A stretch of DNA of 64,000 nucleotides from Arthrobacter sp. C9C5 (GCF_013359735.1 NZ_JABFMX010000015.1:1-64000); one strand, 5' to 3'. Counted from the stretch's first letter, positions 45,297-54,664 are shown. The notes: a model not told the origin generated them from the sequence alone. Program-made: numbers and translations.

Positions 45297-45302
45297 TGGA
45301 GC

Positions 45303-46259
45303 ATGGACGAAACCCTTGCCGCGGCCGCTGACCACCACGCTGCTTCAGACACTGCCGCGCTCGGCGGCCTGAAGTTCTCGAAGGGCCACGGAACCGGCAA
45401 CGACTTCGTCCTGATCGCGGACCCCAACGGTGCCCTCTCCGTCACCCCGGAGCAGGTCGCGGCCCTCTGCGACCGCCACCGCGGCATCGGCGGCGACGGC
45501 CTCATCCGCGCCGTTCCCTCCCGGCTGCTCGCCGAAGGCCGGGAGCTGCTCGCCGACCACCCCGGAGCCGAATGGTTCATGGACTACCGCAACGGAGACG
45601 GCTCGCTCTCGGAAATGTGCGGCAACGGCGTCCGCGTCTTCGTCCACTTCCTCATCAATGAGGGACTCGTCGACCTGCCGGCCGGCGAGTCGCTCACCAT
45701 TGGAACCCGCGGCGGTGCGAAGACCGTGGTCCGGACGGCGGCTGGCTACGCCGTGGACATGGGTCCCTGGGAGTTCATCTTCCCGGGAGAAGCCACCGCG
45801 CGGGCCATGGATTCGCTGGTCAGCGCCGACGGACTGGAAGTCGCCAGGCCCGCGCTGTCCGTAAGCATGGGAAACCCGCACACCGTGGTCGCGCTGGCGG
45901 AACTCTCGGAACTCGACGCCACGGAACTCTTCAGGGCACCCCGCGTAGACCCGGTGCCGCCGCACGGGACCAACGTTGAGTTCGTCGTGCCGTCCGAGCC
46001 GCTCGTTCACGACGGTGTCGGGACCATCACCATGCGCGTGCACGAACGGGGAGTGGGGGAGACCCTGTCCTGCGGGACCGGCGCCTGCGCCGCCGCCGTC
46101 GCGATCCGGCACTGGGCCGGCCAGGGCGCTCCGGACACTTGGAACGTTAAGGTTCCCGGCGGCGTCGTCGGCGTGAAATTCTTCCTCGCAGCGGACGGCC
46201 ACGAGCATGTGGAGCTTAGCGGCCCCGCCGTGATCGTTGCTAGCGGGACGCTTTCCTGA
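45303..46259 (+). CDS. dapF: Diaminopimelate epimerase
   Basis: A 318-residue PLP-independent epimerase making meso-diaminopimelate for peptidoglycan and lysine. Both catalytic cysteines are present, in [11 protein letters not shown] (about residue 106) and in [12 protein letters not shown] (about residue 257), with [12 protein letters not shown] near the start. Its stop region overlaps the convergent methyltransferase gene by 20 bases. Confidence 0.96.
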   Translation: MDETLAAAADHHAASDTAALGGLKFSKGHGTGNDFVLIADPNGALSVTPEQVAALCDRHRGIGGDGLIRAVPSRLLAEGRELLADHPGAEWFMDYRNGDGSLSEMCGNGVRVFVHFLINEGLVDLPAGESLTIGTRGGAKTVVRTAAGYAVDMGPWEFIFPGEATARAMDSLVSADGLEVARPALSVSMGNPHTVVALAELSELDATELFRAPRVDPVPPHGTNVEFVVPSEPLVHDGVGTITMRVHERGVGETLSCGTGACAAAVAIRHWAGQGAPDTWNVKVPGGVVGVKFFLAADGHEHVELSGPAVIVASGTLS

Positions 46260-46854
46260 CCCGCAGGATCCGGAAGGATTTTGACGTGCTCTCGCGGGTG
46301 ACGGTGAAGCTGCTGTCGAGTTCCGCGGTGAGCCAGCGCTGAAGCGAATCCGAACCAAGGTTCTTCTGCACCACCAGCCAGGCCGACCCGCCCGGGGCAA
46401 GGCGCGGCAGCCAGAGCAGCAGCAGGGCGTGGAGTTCGTCCTTGCCGATCCGGATGGGCGGGTTGGACCAGATCGTGTCGAAGCGCAGTTCCGGGTCGAC
46501 GTCCCCGGGTGCGCTGGCCGTGACATTCTCCAGCCCCAGCAGGGCCGCATTTTCATTCGTCAGCGCCACGCAGCGCTCATTGACATCCACCGCATAAACC
46601 CGGGCATGCGGCGCCCTCAGGGCCATGGTCAGCGCGATCGGCCCCCAGCCGCAGCCGATGTCCAGCAGGTTCCCCTGCGGTGCCGGGGCCGGGACGTCTG
46701 CAAGCAGGACGGCGGTTCCCTTGTCGATTCCATCCGGGCTGAAGATCCCCGAGGACGTCTGCAGTTGCCGCTGCTCGCCGGCAAGCTCCACGGTCAGTGG
46801 CTTGCGGGTGAACGGCCCGGCGGGCTGGGCGCTGAAATAGTGTGCAGACTCCAT
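46240..46854 (-). CDS. Class I methyltransferase, RsmC/MTS type
   Basis: A 204-residue methyltransferase. The AdoMet motif is [17 protein letters not shown] and the nucleic-acid amino motif is NPPI (in [11 protein letters not shown]), which marks enzymes methylating guanine or adenine bases in rRNA or DNA. Single-domain MTS proteins of this size are usually annotated as rRNA (guanine-N2) methyltransferases; the exact target is inference. TAATCT lies 8 bases before the ATG. It overlaps dapF by 20 bases at the 3' end. Confidence 0.87.
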   Translation of the reverse strand: MESAHYFSAQPAGPFTRKPLTVELAGEQRQLQTSSGIFSPDGIDKGTAVLLADVPAPAPQGNLLDIGCGWGPIALTMALRAPHARVYAVDVNERCVALTNENAALLGLENVTASAPGDVDPELRFDTIWSNPPIRIGKDELHALLLLWLPRLAPGGSAWLVVQKNLGSDSLQRWLTAELDSSFTVTRESTSKSFRILRVRKASR

Positions 46855-46955
46855 AACTGGCCAGATTAGTTGGCGGTCCCGCGGTATGGGAAACCGGCCT
46901 GGACACGCCGGCGACCCGCACAGCCCGGCCGCGCCGGGGCCACGGCACGGTCTGC

Positions 46956-46961
46956 TAATCT
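46956..46961 (+). promoter_or_regulatory. -10-like hexamer at the head of the hflX leader
   Basis: TAATCT lies 7 bases before the ATG at 46969, predicting transcription start on that ATG. The -35 region is not consensus. Confidence 0.45.
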
Positions 46962-46968
46962 TAAATAC

Positions 46969-46989
46969 ATGATCCTGAACTTCAAGTAA
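46969..46989 (+). CDS. Possible leaderless six-codon upstream ORF of hflX
   Basis: ATG-led codons for MILNFK followed by TAA. It lies at the predicted 5' end of the hflX transcript and is followed 5 bases later by a hairpin (46995-47026). The size and layout resemble leader peptides used for translation attenuation. No direct evidence of expression can be read from sequence. Confidence 0.35.
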   Translation: MILNFK

Positions 46990-46994
46990 CCGGC

Positions 46995-47026
46995 ACGGGC
47001 CTTCGATTCGTAGTCGAAAGTCCCGT
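46995..47026 (+). promoter_or_regulatory. Hairpin in the hflX leader
   Basis: ACGGG pairs with CCCGT and CTTCGA with TCGAAAG (one bulge, one mismatch) around a 7-base loop. A ribosome at the end of the six-codon ORF would cover its left arm. The remaining leader to 47323 contains a 17-bp palindrome and a small AAGCC-AAAG-GGCTT hairpin (47125-47138), but no clear terminator. Confidence 0.4.
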
Positions 47027-47073
47027 CCCCGCAGCGACGCAGGTAGTTACCTTCCGCTCAGTGCGCCCCCTCC

Positions 47074-47090
47074 GTGATGCAATGCATCAC
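47074..47090. promoter_or_regulatory. 17-bp perfect palindrome in the hflX leader
   Basis: GTGATGCA-A-TGCATCAC is a perfect inverted repeat with a one-base centre, the form expected of a dimeric repressor site. No regulator is assigned. Confidence 0.45.
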
Positions 47091-47323
47091 CCGCTGGCGC
47101 CAGATGACTTGGAGTCAAGCCTTGAAGCCAAAGGGCTTTAAACCAAAACAGTGCCCGGCAGCAGTTGCCGCAGTGCTGAACGGACCGTTTCTCCCCGCCA
47201 CACGGCGCCATCAGACGCCATTCCCCTCCCATATCCACCGCCCCGCTCCCTTGTTTAGCGCTTCACCAGGGAGCCCCGCCCGGCCAGCGGCGCCGCAGCC
47301 GCCAGGCAACCCAGGAGGCACGG

Positions 47324-48997
47324 ATGACCAATAGTCGTCAGCCCAGCGCGAATACCGCGCCACGAAACACCGAACAGCACTATTCTGAAGTTGCAGACCC
47401 TTCAAAGGAGACCATGACCAGTCAGCCCAACACCGGACCCGATTCAGCCGCCCAGGACATGAGCCCTGCGGAAATCCAGGCTGTCATCGACCGGATCCTC
47501 TCCAAAGATGCCCCCGCCCCGAAGGCCGGACGCAGCGCCGACGCCGGGCACCCCGGCGAGTCCAAGGCGGTGTTCGGCAAGGCCCAGGCGATTTCGCGGC
47601 TGGATGAGGAACACAGCAGCTACGACGGCGACCAGCAGGACCTCGAGGAGCGCCACGCGCTGCGCCGAACCGCCGGCCTGTCGACGGAACTCGAAGATGT
47701 CACCGAAGTCGAATACCGGCAGCTGCGCCTCGAGCGCGTCGTGCTCGCCGGGCTCTGGACCGAAGGCACCCTCGCCGACGCCGAAAACTCCCTGCGCGAA
47801 CTGGCGGCCCTCGCGGAAACCGCCGGTTCCGAGGTCCTCGACGGTCTCGTCCAGCGCCGCGCCAAGCCCGACCCTGGCACCTTCCTGGGCTCCGGCAAGG
47901 CCCAGGAGCTCAAGGACATCGTGATGTCCACCGGCGCAGACACGGTGGTGGTCGACGCCGAGCTCGCCCCGTCCCAGCGCCGCGGCCTGGAAGACATCGT
48001 CAAGGTCAAAGTCATCGACCGCACGGCCCTGATCCTGGACATCTTCGCCCAGCACGCCAAGAGCCGCGAGGGCAAGGCCCAGGTGGAACTGGCGCAGCTC
48101 GAATACCTGCTCCCGCGCCTGCGCGGCTGGGGTGAGTCGATGTCGCGCCAGGCCGGTGGCCAGGTGGGCGGCGCCGGAGCCGGCATGGGTTCGCGCGGCC
48201 CCGGTGAAACCAAGATCGAGCTGGACCGACGCCGGATCCGCACCCGGATGGCCAAGCTGCGGCGCGAAATCGCCGCGATGAAGCCGGCCCGGGAAACGAA
48301 ACGGGCCAACCGCCGTCGTAATGCCGTGCCGTCGGTGGCGATCGCCGGCTACACCAACGCCGGTAAGTCCTCGCTGCTGAACCGCCTGACCGACGCCGGC
48401 GTCCTGGTGGAGAACGCGCTGTTCGCCACCCTGGACCCGACGGTCCGCAAGGCCGAAACCTCGGACGGCCTGGGCTACACCCTAGCCGACACCGTGGGCT
48501 TTGTCCGCTCGCTGCCGACCCAGCTCGTGGAGGCCTTCCGCTCCACCCTGGAGGAGGTCGCCGACTCGGACCTGATCCTGCACGTCGTCGACGTCTCCCA
48601 CCCCGATCCGGAGGGCCAGATTGCGGCCGTCCGCCAGGTGTTCAGCGAAGTCGACGCCCGCAAGGTGCCGGAAATCATCGTCCTGAACAAGGCCGACGCC
48701 GCCGACCCGTTCGTGATCGAACGGCTCAAGCAGCGCGAACCGCGCCACGTTGTGGTCTCGGCACGCACCGGGGAAGGCATCCCGGAGCTGCTCAAGGCCA
48801 TCAGCGAGGGCATTCCGCGGCCCAGCGTGAAGATGGAGCTGATGATCCCGTACAACCGCGGGGACCTGCTCAGCAAGCTGCACGAGACCGACGCCGAGAT
48901 CATCAGCCTCGACCACGAGGAGACCGGCACCCGTGCCGTGGTGATGGTGCGCGAGGGGCTCGCGGCCGAACTGGATTCCTTCGTCAGCAATGACTGA
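47324..48997 (+). CDS. hflX: GTPase HflX
   Basis: A 557-residue HflX, which binds the 50S subunit and splits stalled ribosomes. The glycine-rich linker RQAGGQVGGAGAGMGSRGPGE precedes the G domain, with G1 GYTNAGKSS (about residues 342-350), G3 DTVGFV and G4 NKAD. The first 110 residues are a low-complexity extension. The ATG at 47324 has AGGAGG 5 bases before it; a second ATG at 47414 follows AAAGGAG and would trim 30 residues. It overlaps the helicase gene by 8 bases. In mycobacteria HflX contributes to macrolide-lincosamide tolerance, which makes the leader noteworthy. Confidence 0.95.
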   Translation: MTNSRQPSANTAPRNTEQHYSEVADPSKETMTSQPNTGPDSAAQDMSPAEIQAVIDRILSKDAPAPKAGRSADAGHPGESKAVFGKAQAISRLDEEHSSYDGDQQDLEERHALRRTAGLSTELEDVTEVEYRQLRLERVVLAGLWTEGTLADAENSLRELAALAETAGSEVLDGLVQRRAKPDPGTFLGSGKAQELKDIVMSTGADTVVVDAELAPSQRRGLEDIVKVKVIDRTALILDIFAQHAKSREGKAQVELAQLEYLLPRLRGWGESMSRQAGGQVGGAGAGMGSRGPGETKIELDRRRIRTRMAKLRREIAAMKPARETKRANRRRNAVPSVAIAGYTNAGKSSLLNRLTDAGVLVENALFATLDPTVRKAETSDGLGYTLADTVGFVRSLPTQLVEAFRSTLEEVADSDLILHVVDVSHPDPEGQIAAVRQVFSEVDARKVPEIIVLNKADAADPFVIERLKQREPRHVVVSARTGEGIPELLKAISEGIPRPSVKMELMIPYNRGDLLSKLHETDAEIISLDHEETGTRAVVMVREGLAAELDSFVSND

Positions 48998-51128
48998 ACC
49001 AGCGGTGGCCGAAGGGGCGGCCGCGCCGTCCGAAAGCAGCCCGTCCGAAAGTGGCCCGTCCGGCGACGGCCCGGCTAAGAGCAAGGCTAAAGGCGGCCCG
49101 TCCGGCGAGCAGTTCGTGGTTGAACTGCTCGACCGGGCGGTCGCCGGCATGGGCGGCCAGAGCCGCGACGGCCAGCACGAAATGGCCCGGCAGGTGGCGC
49201 GCGCGATCGAGACCGGCGACCACCTGCTGGTCCAGGCCGGCACCGGCACCGGCAAGTCCCTGGCCTACCTGATTCCGTTGATCGCCCACTCGCTGGTCAG
49301 CGACAAGCCCACCCTTGTCTCCACCGCCACCCTGGCACTTCAGACCCAGATTGTCGGCAGGGACCTGCCCCGGCTCCTTAAGACCATTACCCCGGCCTTG
49401 GAGCGGCCGGTGAAGGTCGCATTGGTCAAGGGCCGGTCCAACTATGTCTGCCGCCATAAGCTCGAAGGCGGCTTCCCCTCCGAGGAGCCGTCCGAGGGCC
49501 AGCTGTTCTCCCTCGGCGAGGACACCTCCGTGCCGCACTTCGCCGCCGCGATGGGCGGCCCGTCCTCGCAGCTCGGGAAGGAAGTGGTCCGGCTCCGCGA
49601 CTGGGCCGAGGACACCCAGACCGGGGACCGCGACGAGCTCATGCCGGGCGTGACCGACCGTGCCTGGCGGCAGGTCTCCGTCACCTCGATGGAGTGCCTG
49701 GGCGCGCAGAAGTGCCCGCTCGCCGCCGAATGCTTCAGCGAACTCGCCCGCCAGAACGCCGCCGACGCCGATGTGGTGGTCACCAACCACGCCATGCTGG
49801 CGGTCAGCGCCTTCGAGGGCCTTGCCGTGCTGCCCGAATACGACGTCGTGGTGGTGGACGAGGCTCACGAACTGCAGGACCGGGTCACGGGCGCCGTGTC
49901 CGGCCAGCTGTCCGTGGCCATGGTGCACGCCGCCGCCTCCGGCGCCCGCAAGCACACCGGGATCACCGTGGATGCGCTCAATAACGCCGCGTCCAACCTT
50001 GAACTCGCCATCGAGGGCGTTCCCAGCGGGCTGATGCCGAACGGACTGAACAGCGAACAGCTCGACTGCGTGGACCAGTTGCGCGACGCCTGCCGCGCCG
50101 CGCTCTCCGATTCCAAGGGGGACAGCGCCAGCACGGCCGACGGCGGCCGGCAGCTTGCACGGTCCCGGCTGATGGTGATCCTGGAACTGTGCGAACGGCT
50201 CCTGGCCGCCAAGGAGAACCGCGAGGTGGTGTGGTTCTCCCGCAACAGCAGCTTCGACCCGCAACAGGGCTACTCGCAGCCCGATGACTCGGCGCCAGCC
50301 CTGATCAACATCGCCCCGCTCAGCGTCGCCGGTCGGCTGCGCGAGGGGCTGTTCGCCGACCATACCGTCGTCCTGACGTCGGCAACCCTGGCGATCGGTT
50401 CGGCCTTCGAGCCGGCGGCCGGAGGGCTCGGACTGGTGGGCCCGGGCGCACCCAGCTGGACCGGCGTCGACGTCGGTTCACCCTTCGAATATCCGAAGCA
50501 AGGCATCCTTTACGTTGCCAAGCACCTGCCCAAGCCGGGCCGGGGAACATCCCCGGAAGCCCTCGATGAGCTCGAAAAGCTGATTCGCGCCTCCGGCGGC
50601 GGTGCCCTGTGTCTCTTCTCTTCCCGGCGCGCCGCCGAGGAAGCGGCCGAGGCGATGCGTCCCCGGCTGGGCCTGAGCATTTTCTGCCAAGGCGAGTCGA
50701 CCATGACCGCGCTCGTGAAGCAGTTCGCCGATGAGCCGGACACCTGTCTCTTTGGCACCATGTCGCTTTGGCAGGGAGTCGACGTGCCCGGGAACTCCTG
50801 CCGCCTGGTAGTGATCGACAGGATTCCGTTCCCGCGGCCGGACGATCCGTTGATGACCGCCCGCTCCCGGGCCGTGGCCCAGTCCGGCGGCAACGGCTTC
50901 ATGAGCGTCTCGGCGACCCATGCGGCGATCCGCCTCGCCCAGGGCGCCGGCCGGCTGATCCGTTCGACGTCGGACAAGGGCGTGGTCGCGGTCCTTGATT
51001 CCAGGCTGTCCACCGAACGGTACGGGGCGTTCCTCCGGGCCGCCCTGCCCCCGTTCTGGCCCACCACCGACCCATCGGTGGCCATGGCCGCACTGGAACG
51101 CCTCGCCAAGGAGAGCCCGGCCAAGTAG
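48990..51128 (+). CDS. DinG/XPD-like ATP-dependent DNA helicase
   Basis: A 712-residue superfamily 2 helicase. Walker A is AGTGTGKS (about residues 82-89), DEAH-box VVDEAHEL (about 289-296), four candidate iron-sulfur cysteines lie between them (NYVCRHK, then MECLGAQKCPLAAECF), and C-terminal motifs include LCLFSSRRAAEEA and AQGAGRLIRS. It unwinds damaged or structured DNA. No LexA box is seen before it. It overlaps hflX by 8 bases, so the two are co-expressed. Confidence 0.9.
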   Translation: MTEPAVAEGAAAPSESSPSESGPSGDGPAKSKAKGGPSGEQFVVELLDRAVAGMGGQSRDGQHEMARQVARAIETGDHLLVQAGTGTGKSLAYLIPLIAHSLVSDKPTLVSTATLALQTQIVGRDLPRLLKTITPALERPVKVALVKGRSNYVCRHKLEGGFPSEEPSEGQLFSLGEDTSVPHFAAAMGGPSSQLGKEVVRLRDWAEDTQTGDRDELMPGVTDRAWRQVSVTSMECLGAQKCPLAAECFSELARQNAADADVVVTNHAMLAVSAFEGLAVLPEYDVVVVDEAHELQDRVTGAVSGQLSVAMVHAAASGARKHTGITVDALNNAASNLELAIEGVPSGLMPNGLNSEQLDCVDQLRDACRAALSDSKGDSASTADGGRQLARSRLMVILELCERLLAAKENREVVWFSRNSSFDPQQGYSQPDDSAPALINIAPLSVAGRLREGLFADHTVVLTSATLAIGSAFEPAAGGLGLVGPGAPSWTGVDVGSPFEYPKQGILYVAKHLPKPGRGTSPEALDELEKLIRASGGGALCLFSSRRAAEEAAEAMRPRLGLSIFCQGESTMTALVKQFADEPDTCLFGTMSLWQGVDVPGNSCRLVVIDRIPFPRPDDPLMTARSRAVAQSGGNGFMSVSATHAAIRLAQGAGRLIRSTSDKGVVAVLDSRLSTERYGAFLRAALPPFWPTTDPSVAMAALERLAKESPAK

Positions 51129-51142
51129 GCGCCAACGCGAGA

Positions 51143-51174
51143 GGCCCCGTCCGGAACTGCGGACGGGGCCTTCG
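51143..51174. terminator. Terminator between the helicase and lexA genes
   Basis: GGCCCCGTCCG pairs perfectly with CGGACGGGGCC over a 6-base loop and is followed by TTCG. It lies between convergent genes. Confidence 0.8.
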
Positions 51175-51228
51175 AGCTGCCGGGAGACGGGCCAGCCGGG
51201 CGGCCGGCCGGAGTGGTGTGGCCGGGGG

Positions 51229-51987
51229 CTACAGGGAGCGCAGCACCGAGACGACCTTGCCCATGATGACGGCATGGTCGCCGAGGATCGGCTCGTACTG
51301 GGTGTTCTGCGGGAGCAGCCAGGTGTGGCCGTCCCGTTGGCGGAACGTCTTGACCGTGGCCTCGTCGTCGAGCAGGGCGGCAACGATGTCCCCGTTGACG
51401 GCATCGTTCTGACGCCGGACGACCACCCAGTCGCCGTCGCAGATGGCGGCGTCGATCATCGAATCGCCCGCCACCCGGAGCATGAACAATTCGCCGTGGC
51501 CCACCAGTTGGCGCGGCAGGGGCATCACGTCCTCCACCACCTGGTCGGCCAGGATCGGACCGCCGGCGGCGATACGGCCCACAAACGGAACCATCGCGGT
51601 GTCCGTGGCGCTGGCAAGCTCCGAGACGGCGAGGCCGCCGACAGCCCGTAGGCCGCTGGACTTCTCCACGCCGGAAATCCTGGTTGTGCCCTCATCCAGT
51701 GTCAGCGGCATGAGCACTTCCATGGCGCGCGGCCGCTTGGGGTCCCGCCGCAGGTAGCCGAGCTTTTCCAGTTGCGAGAGCTGGTGGGTGACGCTGGAGA
51801 GGCTGGCGAGCCCGACGGTGTCGCCGATCTCGCGCATCGAGGGCGGGTAGCCGTTGTCCGTCACGGAACGCTGGATGGTCTCCAGGATCTTCTTCTGCCG
51901 GACGGTCAGGCTTTTCGGCGCCCGGCCGGTCTGGGGGCTGCGCTGGGAAGCCCTCCCGCCGGCGGCTTGTGCTGCCATGTTCGCCAT
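51229..51987 (-). CDS. lexA: LexA repressor
   Basis: A 252-residue SOS repressor. The winged HTH spans about residues 30-90 ([20 protein letters not shown]). The self-cleavage site is Ala141-Gly142 in RIAAGGPI, with catalytic Ser176 (VAGDSMI) and Lys213 (ATVKTF). RecA filaments trigger its cleavage. ATG 51987 is given; ATG 51978 is an alternative. Its promoter carries a LexA box, so it is autoregulated. Confidence 0.97.
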   Translation of the reverse strand: MANMAAQAAGGRASQRSPQTGRAPKSLTVRQKKILETIQRSVTDNGYPPSMREIGDTVGLASLSSVTHQLSQLEKLGYLRRDPKRPRAMEVLMPLTLDEGTTRISGVEKSSGLRAVGGLAVSELASATDTAMVPFVGRIAAGGPILADQVVEDVMPLPRQLVGHGELFMLRVAGDSMIDAAICDGDWVVVRRQNDAVNGDIVAALLDDEATVKTFRQRDGHTWLLPQNTQYEPILGDHAVIMGKVVSVLRSL

Positions 51988-52098
51988 GCCTTTCCATTCC
52001 GCCCGGCCGCTGTGGCTACCGGGACCTGCCGAGCTGAAAATGTCAGACCCCGCTGATCAACTGATGTTCATCAACACAAGTGGTTGTCCTGTGATTCA

Positions 52099-52127
52099 AA
52101 AGTAGGCCAGCCTGCAAGGTTTTTCAA
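52099..52127 (-). promoter_or_regulatory. lexA promoter
   Basis: On the minus strand TTGAAA and TACTTT are separated by 17 bases, with predicted start near 52092. The LexA box at 52124-52139 overlaps the -35. Confidence 0.6.
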
Positions 52128-52139
52128 ACATTTGTTCTA
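52124..52139. promoter_or_regulatory. LexA box of lexA
   Basis: TCAAACATTTGTTCTA matches TCGAAC-N4-GTTCGA at 10 of 12 fixed positions and overlaps the lexA -35 element. Confidence 0.65.
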
Positions 52140-52190
52140 GCGAGTCTCGACAATGTTCGTTCATAAGTGCTAAAACAGGAACAGCAAAGT

Positions 52191-52206
52191 TCGAATATGT
52201 GTTCGA
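52191..52206. promoter_or_regulatory. LexA box facing the LysM gene
   Basis: TCGAATATGTGTTCGA matches the consensus at 11 of 12 fixed positions. It lies mid-way in the 379-base lexA-LysM gap, 160 bases before the LysM gene. Confidence 0.85.
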
Positions 52207-52245
52207 AGCTTCACCCTCGGGCCGGTCCGCTAGTTTCGGTTCTGT

Positions 52246-52280
52246 GTTCGAAGTTTCGTGTTCGAGGGTTCGCATTCGAA
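52246..52280. promoter_or_regulatory. Cluster of LexA half-sites
   Basis: GTTCGA at 52246 and 52260, GTTCGC at 52268 and ATTCGA at 52274 occur within 35 bases, with non-canonical spacing. They lie between the canonical box and the LysM gene. Confidence 0.5.
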
Positions 52281-52366
52281 GGTTTTGCGTTTGACGGTTA
52301 GGCCGGTTGGCGGCAGGTACGAGGAGTACGCCGGGCGGCACAGATAAGTCCAGGAGGGCTCAGCTC

Positions 52367-52756
52367 ATGTCAGCAGTAAGCGCTATTTCCGGTTCGCTGG
52401 TTTCCATTCCCGTGCAGGCCGCACCGGCGGCACCCGCCCGGCAGGCTCCGCTGCGGCTGACCCGCCGCGGCCGGTTCGTCTTCTTCGGGCTGCCGCTGGT
52501 TCTGCTGGCCGTGCTCGTCCTCTCACTGTCCGGCTTCCTGAATGCTCCGGCCAAGGCCGCCGACTCGGCCGCGGAGCTCTCGCTCACCCCGACGGTCACC
52601 GTCACGGTCCAGCCGGGGGAGTCTCTCTGGGCCATCGCCGGCGCCGTGGCTCCGGAGCGCGATCCCCGTGACGTGGTCGCCGACATCGTTCAGCTCAACA
52701 ACCTCGGAGCCGCCCGCGTGATCCCCGGCCAGCAGCTCTACGTACCCTCCAAGTAA
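52367..52756 (+). CDS. LysM-domain membrane protein, SOS division-suppressor-like (ChiZ/DivS/YneA position)
   Basis: A 129-residue protein with a short cytoplasmic start, one helix (residues 38-57, FFGLPLVLLAVLVLSLSGFL) and a C-terminal LysM domain (80-128: VQPGESLWAIAG to PGQQLYVPSK) that binds peptidoglycan outside. A small LysM or similar protein divergent from lexA is conserved in Gram-positive bacteria; Rv2719c (ChiZ), DivS and YneA are SOS-induced cell division inhibitors. Position, topology and LexA box support the same role here. AGGAGG lies 9 bases before the ATG. Confidence 0.88.
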   Translation: MSAVSAISGSLVSIPVQAAPAAPARQAPLRLTRRGRFVFFGLPLVLLAVLVLSLSGFLNAPAKAADSAAELSLTPTVTVTVQPGESLWAIAGAVAPERDPRDVVADIVQLNNLGAARVIPGQQLYVPSK

Positions 52757-52845
52757 GCCGCACCCGGGCGAATGGCGCGCCGTGCCATCGGTGCCGTGGG
52801 GCGCCCCTTCGCGGTCACAGTTTCGGGGCGGGGCCGGGTCTCACT

Positions 52846-52851
52846 TAAACT
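52846..52851 (+). promoter_or_regulatory. -10-like hexamer for hisC
   Basis: TAAACT lies 6 bases before the GTG at 52858, predicting a leaderless transcript. Confidence 0.45.
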
Positions 52852-52857
52852 GGGCAA

Positions 52858-53976
52858 GTGACTGACCAGCTAGAGCGCCTCAACCGACTGCCCCTCCGGA
52901 CCAATCTGCGGGGACTGCGCCCCTACGGTGCGCCCCAGCTGGATGTCCCCATCCTGCTGAACGTCAACGAAAACACCCACGGCGTCCCGGCCGACGTCCG
53001 CGCCGCCATCGCCGAAGCCGTGACGGAGGCCGCTGCGGGGCTGAACCGGTACCCGGACCGCGAGTTCACCGAACTGCGGGAAGCCCTCGCCGAGTATCTC
53101 GGCCACGGACTGGACGCCACCAACATCTGGGCGGCCAACGGCTCGAACGAAGTCCTGCAGCAAATCCTCCAGGCCTTCGGTGGCCCGGGACGCACCGCGC
53201 TCGGCTTCCCTCCCACCTACTCGATGTACCCCCTGCTCGCCGCCGGCACGGACACCGAATACATCGTCGGAGTACGCGCCGAGGACTACGGGTTGAGCGC
53301 CGAATCGGCGGCCCGCCAGGTCCGGGAGCTGAAGCCCAATGTCGTCTTCCTCTGTTCGCCGAACAACCCCACCGGCACAGGCCTGGGGCTCGACGTGGTC
53401 GAGGCGGTCTACGAGGCCGGAGAAGCAAGCCAGACCATTGTCATCGTCGACGAGGCGTACCACGAGTTCGCCCACGACGGCACGCCCAGCGCCCTGACGC
53501 TGCTGCCCGGCCGGGAGCGGCTGATCGTCTCGCGCACTATGAGCAAGGCCTTCGCCCTGGCCGGCGCCCGGCTTGGCTACATGGCGGCGGCACCGGAGGT
53601 CACAGATGCCCTGCGCCTGGTCCGCCTCCCGTACCACCTCTCCGCCATCACCCAGGCGACGGCGCTGGCCGCCCTGCGCCACCGGGTGGCCCTGATGGCC
53701 GACGTCGAGGACATCAAGCGCCAGCGGGACCGGATCGTGACGGAGCTGACCCGGATGGGCCTCAAGCCGGCCGCCTCGGATTCGAACTACGTTTTCTTCG
53801 GCGGCCTCGAGAACCCGCACGAGACCTGGCAGGGTCTGCTCGACGCCGGCGTGCTCATCCGCGACGTCGGCATCCCCGGCCACCTCCGCGTGACCGCCGG
53901 AACTGAGACGGAAACCACAGCGTTTCTGGAAGCACTGGAACGGATCCTGACCGGCCACGAAGTAGAGTCCGCCTAG
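52858..53976 (+). CDS. hisC: Histidinol-phosphate aminotransferase
   Basis: A 372-residue PLP aminotransferase. N-terminal [33 protein letters not shown], and the PLP-lysine motif [16 protein letters not shown] (Lys about residue 230) are typical of HisC. It converts imidazole-acetol phosphate to histidinol phosphate. It starts this his cluster; hisD, which precedes hisC in many actinobacteria, is not here. Confidence 0.94.
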   Translation: MTDQLERLNRLPLRTNLRGLRPYGAPQLDVPILLNVNENTHGVPADVRAAIAEAVTEAAAGLNRYPDREFTELREALAEYLGHGLDATNIWAANGSNEVLQQILQAFGGPGRTALGFPPTYSMYPLLAAGTDTEYIVGVRAEDYGLSAESAARQVRELKPNVVFLCSPNNPTGTGLGLDVVEAVYEAGEASQTIVIVDEAYHEFAHDGTPSALTLLPGRERLIVSRTMSKAFALAGARLGYMAAAPEVTDALRLVRLPYHLSAITQATALAALRHRVALMADVEDIKRQRDRIVTELTRMGLKPAASDSNYVFFGGLENPHETWQGLLDAGVLIRDVGIPGHLRVTAGTETETTAFLEALERILTGHEVESA

Positions 53977-54043
53977 ACTTAAGCCAGGACCCACGCACAC
54001 CGCCCCGTTCGCCGGGCGCCCGCCTCATCCAAAGGACACCCAC

Positions 54044-54664
54044 ATGAGCAACACCGGATCAGCCGCTGCCCGGACCGCACGCATGGAGCGGACCACCAGC
54101 GAATCCTCCGTCCTGGTCGAGATCAACCTGGACGGCACCGGCGTCTCGGACATCAGCACCTCGGTGCCGTTCTACGACCACATGCTGACCGCGCTGAGCA
54201 AGCACTCCCTGATCGACATGACGGTCAAGGCCACCGGCGACACCCACATCGACGTCCACCACACCGTGGAAGACGTCGCCATCACCTTCGGCGAGGTCCT
54301 CCGCACGGCGCTGGGCAACAAGGCAGGCATCCGCCGCTTCGGCGAGGCCACGGTCCCGCTCGATGAGGCGCTCGCGCAGGCCGTCGTCGACGTCTCCGGC
54401 CGGCCTTACCTCGTGCACGCCGGCGAACCGGCCGGCCAGGAATACCACCTGATCGGCGGACACTTCACCGGATCCCTGACCCGGCACGTCTTCGAGGCGA
54501 TCACCCTGCACGCCGGGATCTGCCTGCACATGAACGTCACCGCCGGCCGGGACCCGCACCACATCGTCGAGGCCCAGTTCAAGGCCTTCGCCCGTGCGCT
54601 CCGGGCCGCCGTGGAGCCGGACCCGCGCGTCGAGGGCATTCCCTCCACCAAGGGCGCACTGTGA
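54044..54664 (+). CDS. hisB: Imidazoleglycerol-phosphate dehydratase
   Basis: A 206-residue single-domain dehydratase (no fused phosphatase). Metal-binding motifs are [12 protein letters not shown] and [16 protein letters not shown], with [13 protein letters not shown]. It overlaps hisH by 4 bases. AAAGGA lies before the ATG. Confidence 0.97.
   Translation: MSNTGSAAARTARMERTTSESSVLVEINLDGTGVSDISTSVPFYDHMLTALSKHSLIDMTVKATGDTHIDVHHTVEDVAITFGEVLRTALGNKAGIRRFGEATVPLDEALAQAVVDVSGRPYLVHAGEPAGQEYHLIGGHFTGSLTRHVFEAITLHAGICLHMNVTAGRDPHHIVEAQFKAFARALRAAVEPDPRVEGIPSTKGAL

Noticed and set aside
46990..47030. tRNA-like T-loop sequence (CTTCGATTC)
   Set aside because: No acceptor, D or anticodon stem can be drawn around it; it is better explained as one arm of a hairpin.
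47077..47334. 85-codon frame overlapping the hflX start
   Set aside because: Third codon positions are much less G/C-rich than in true genes here, and the composition is odd; kept only as a possible coupling frame, not called as a gene.
48950..48990. LexA box before the DinG-like helicase gene
   Set aside because: No GTTCGA-type palindrome is visible near its start; the gene overlaps hflX and is likely read from the hflX promoter.
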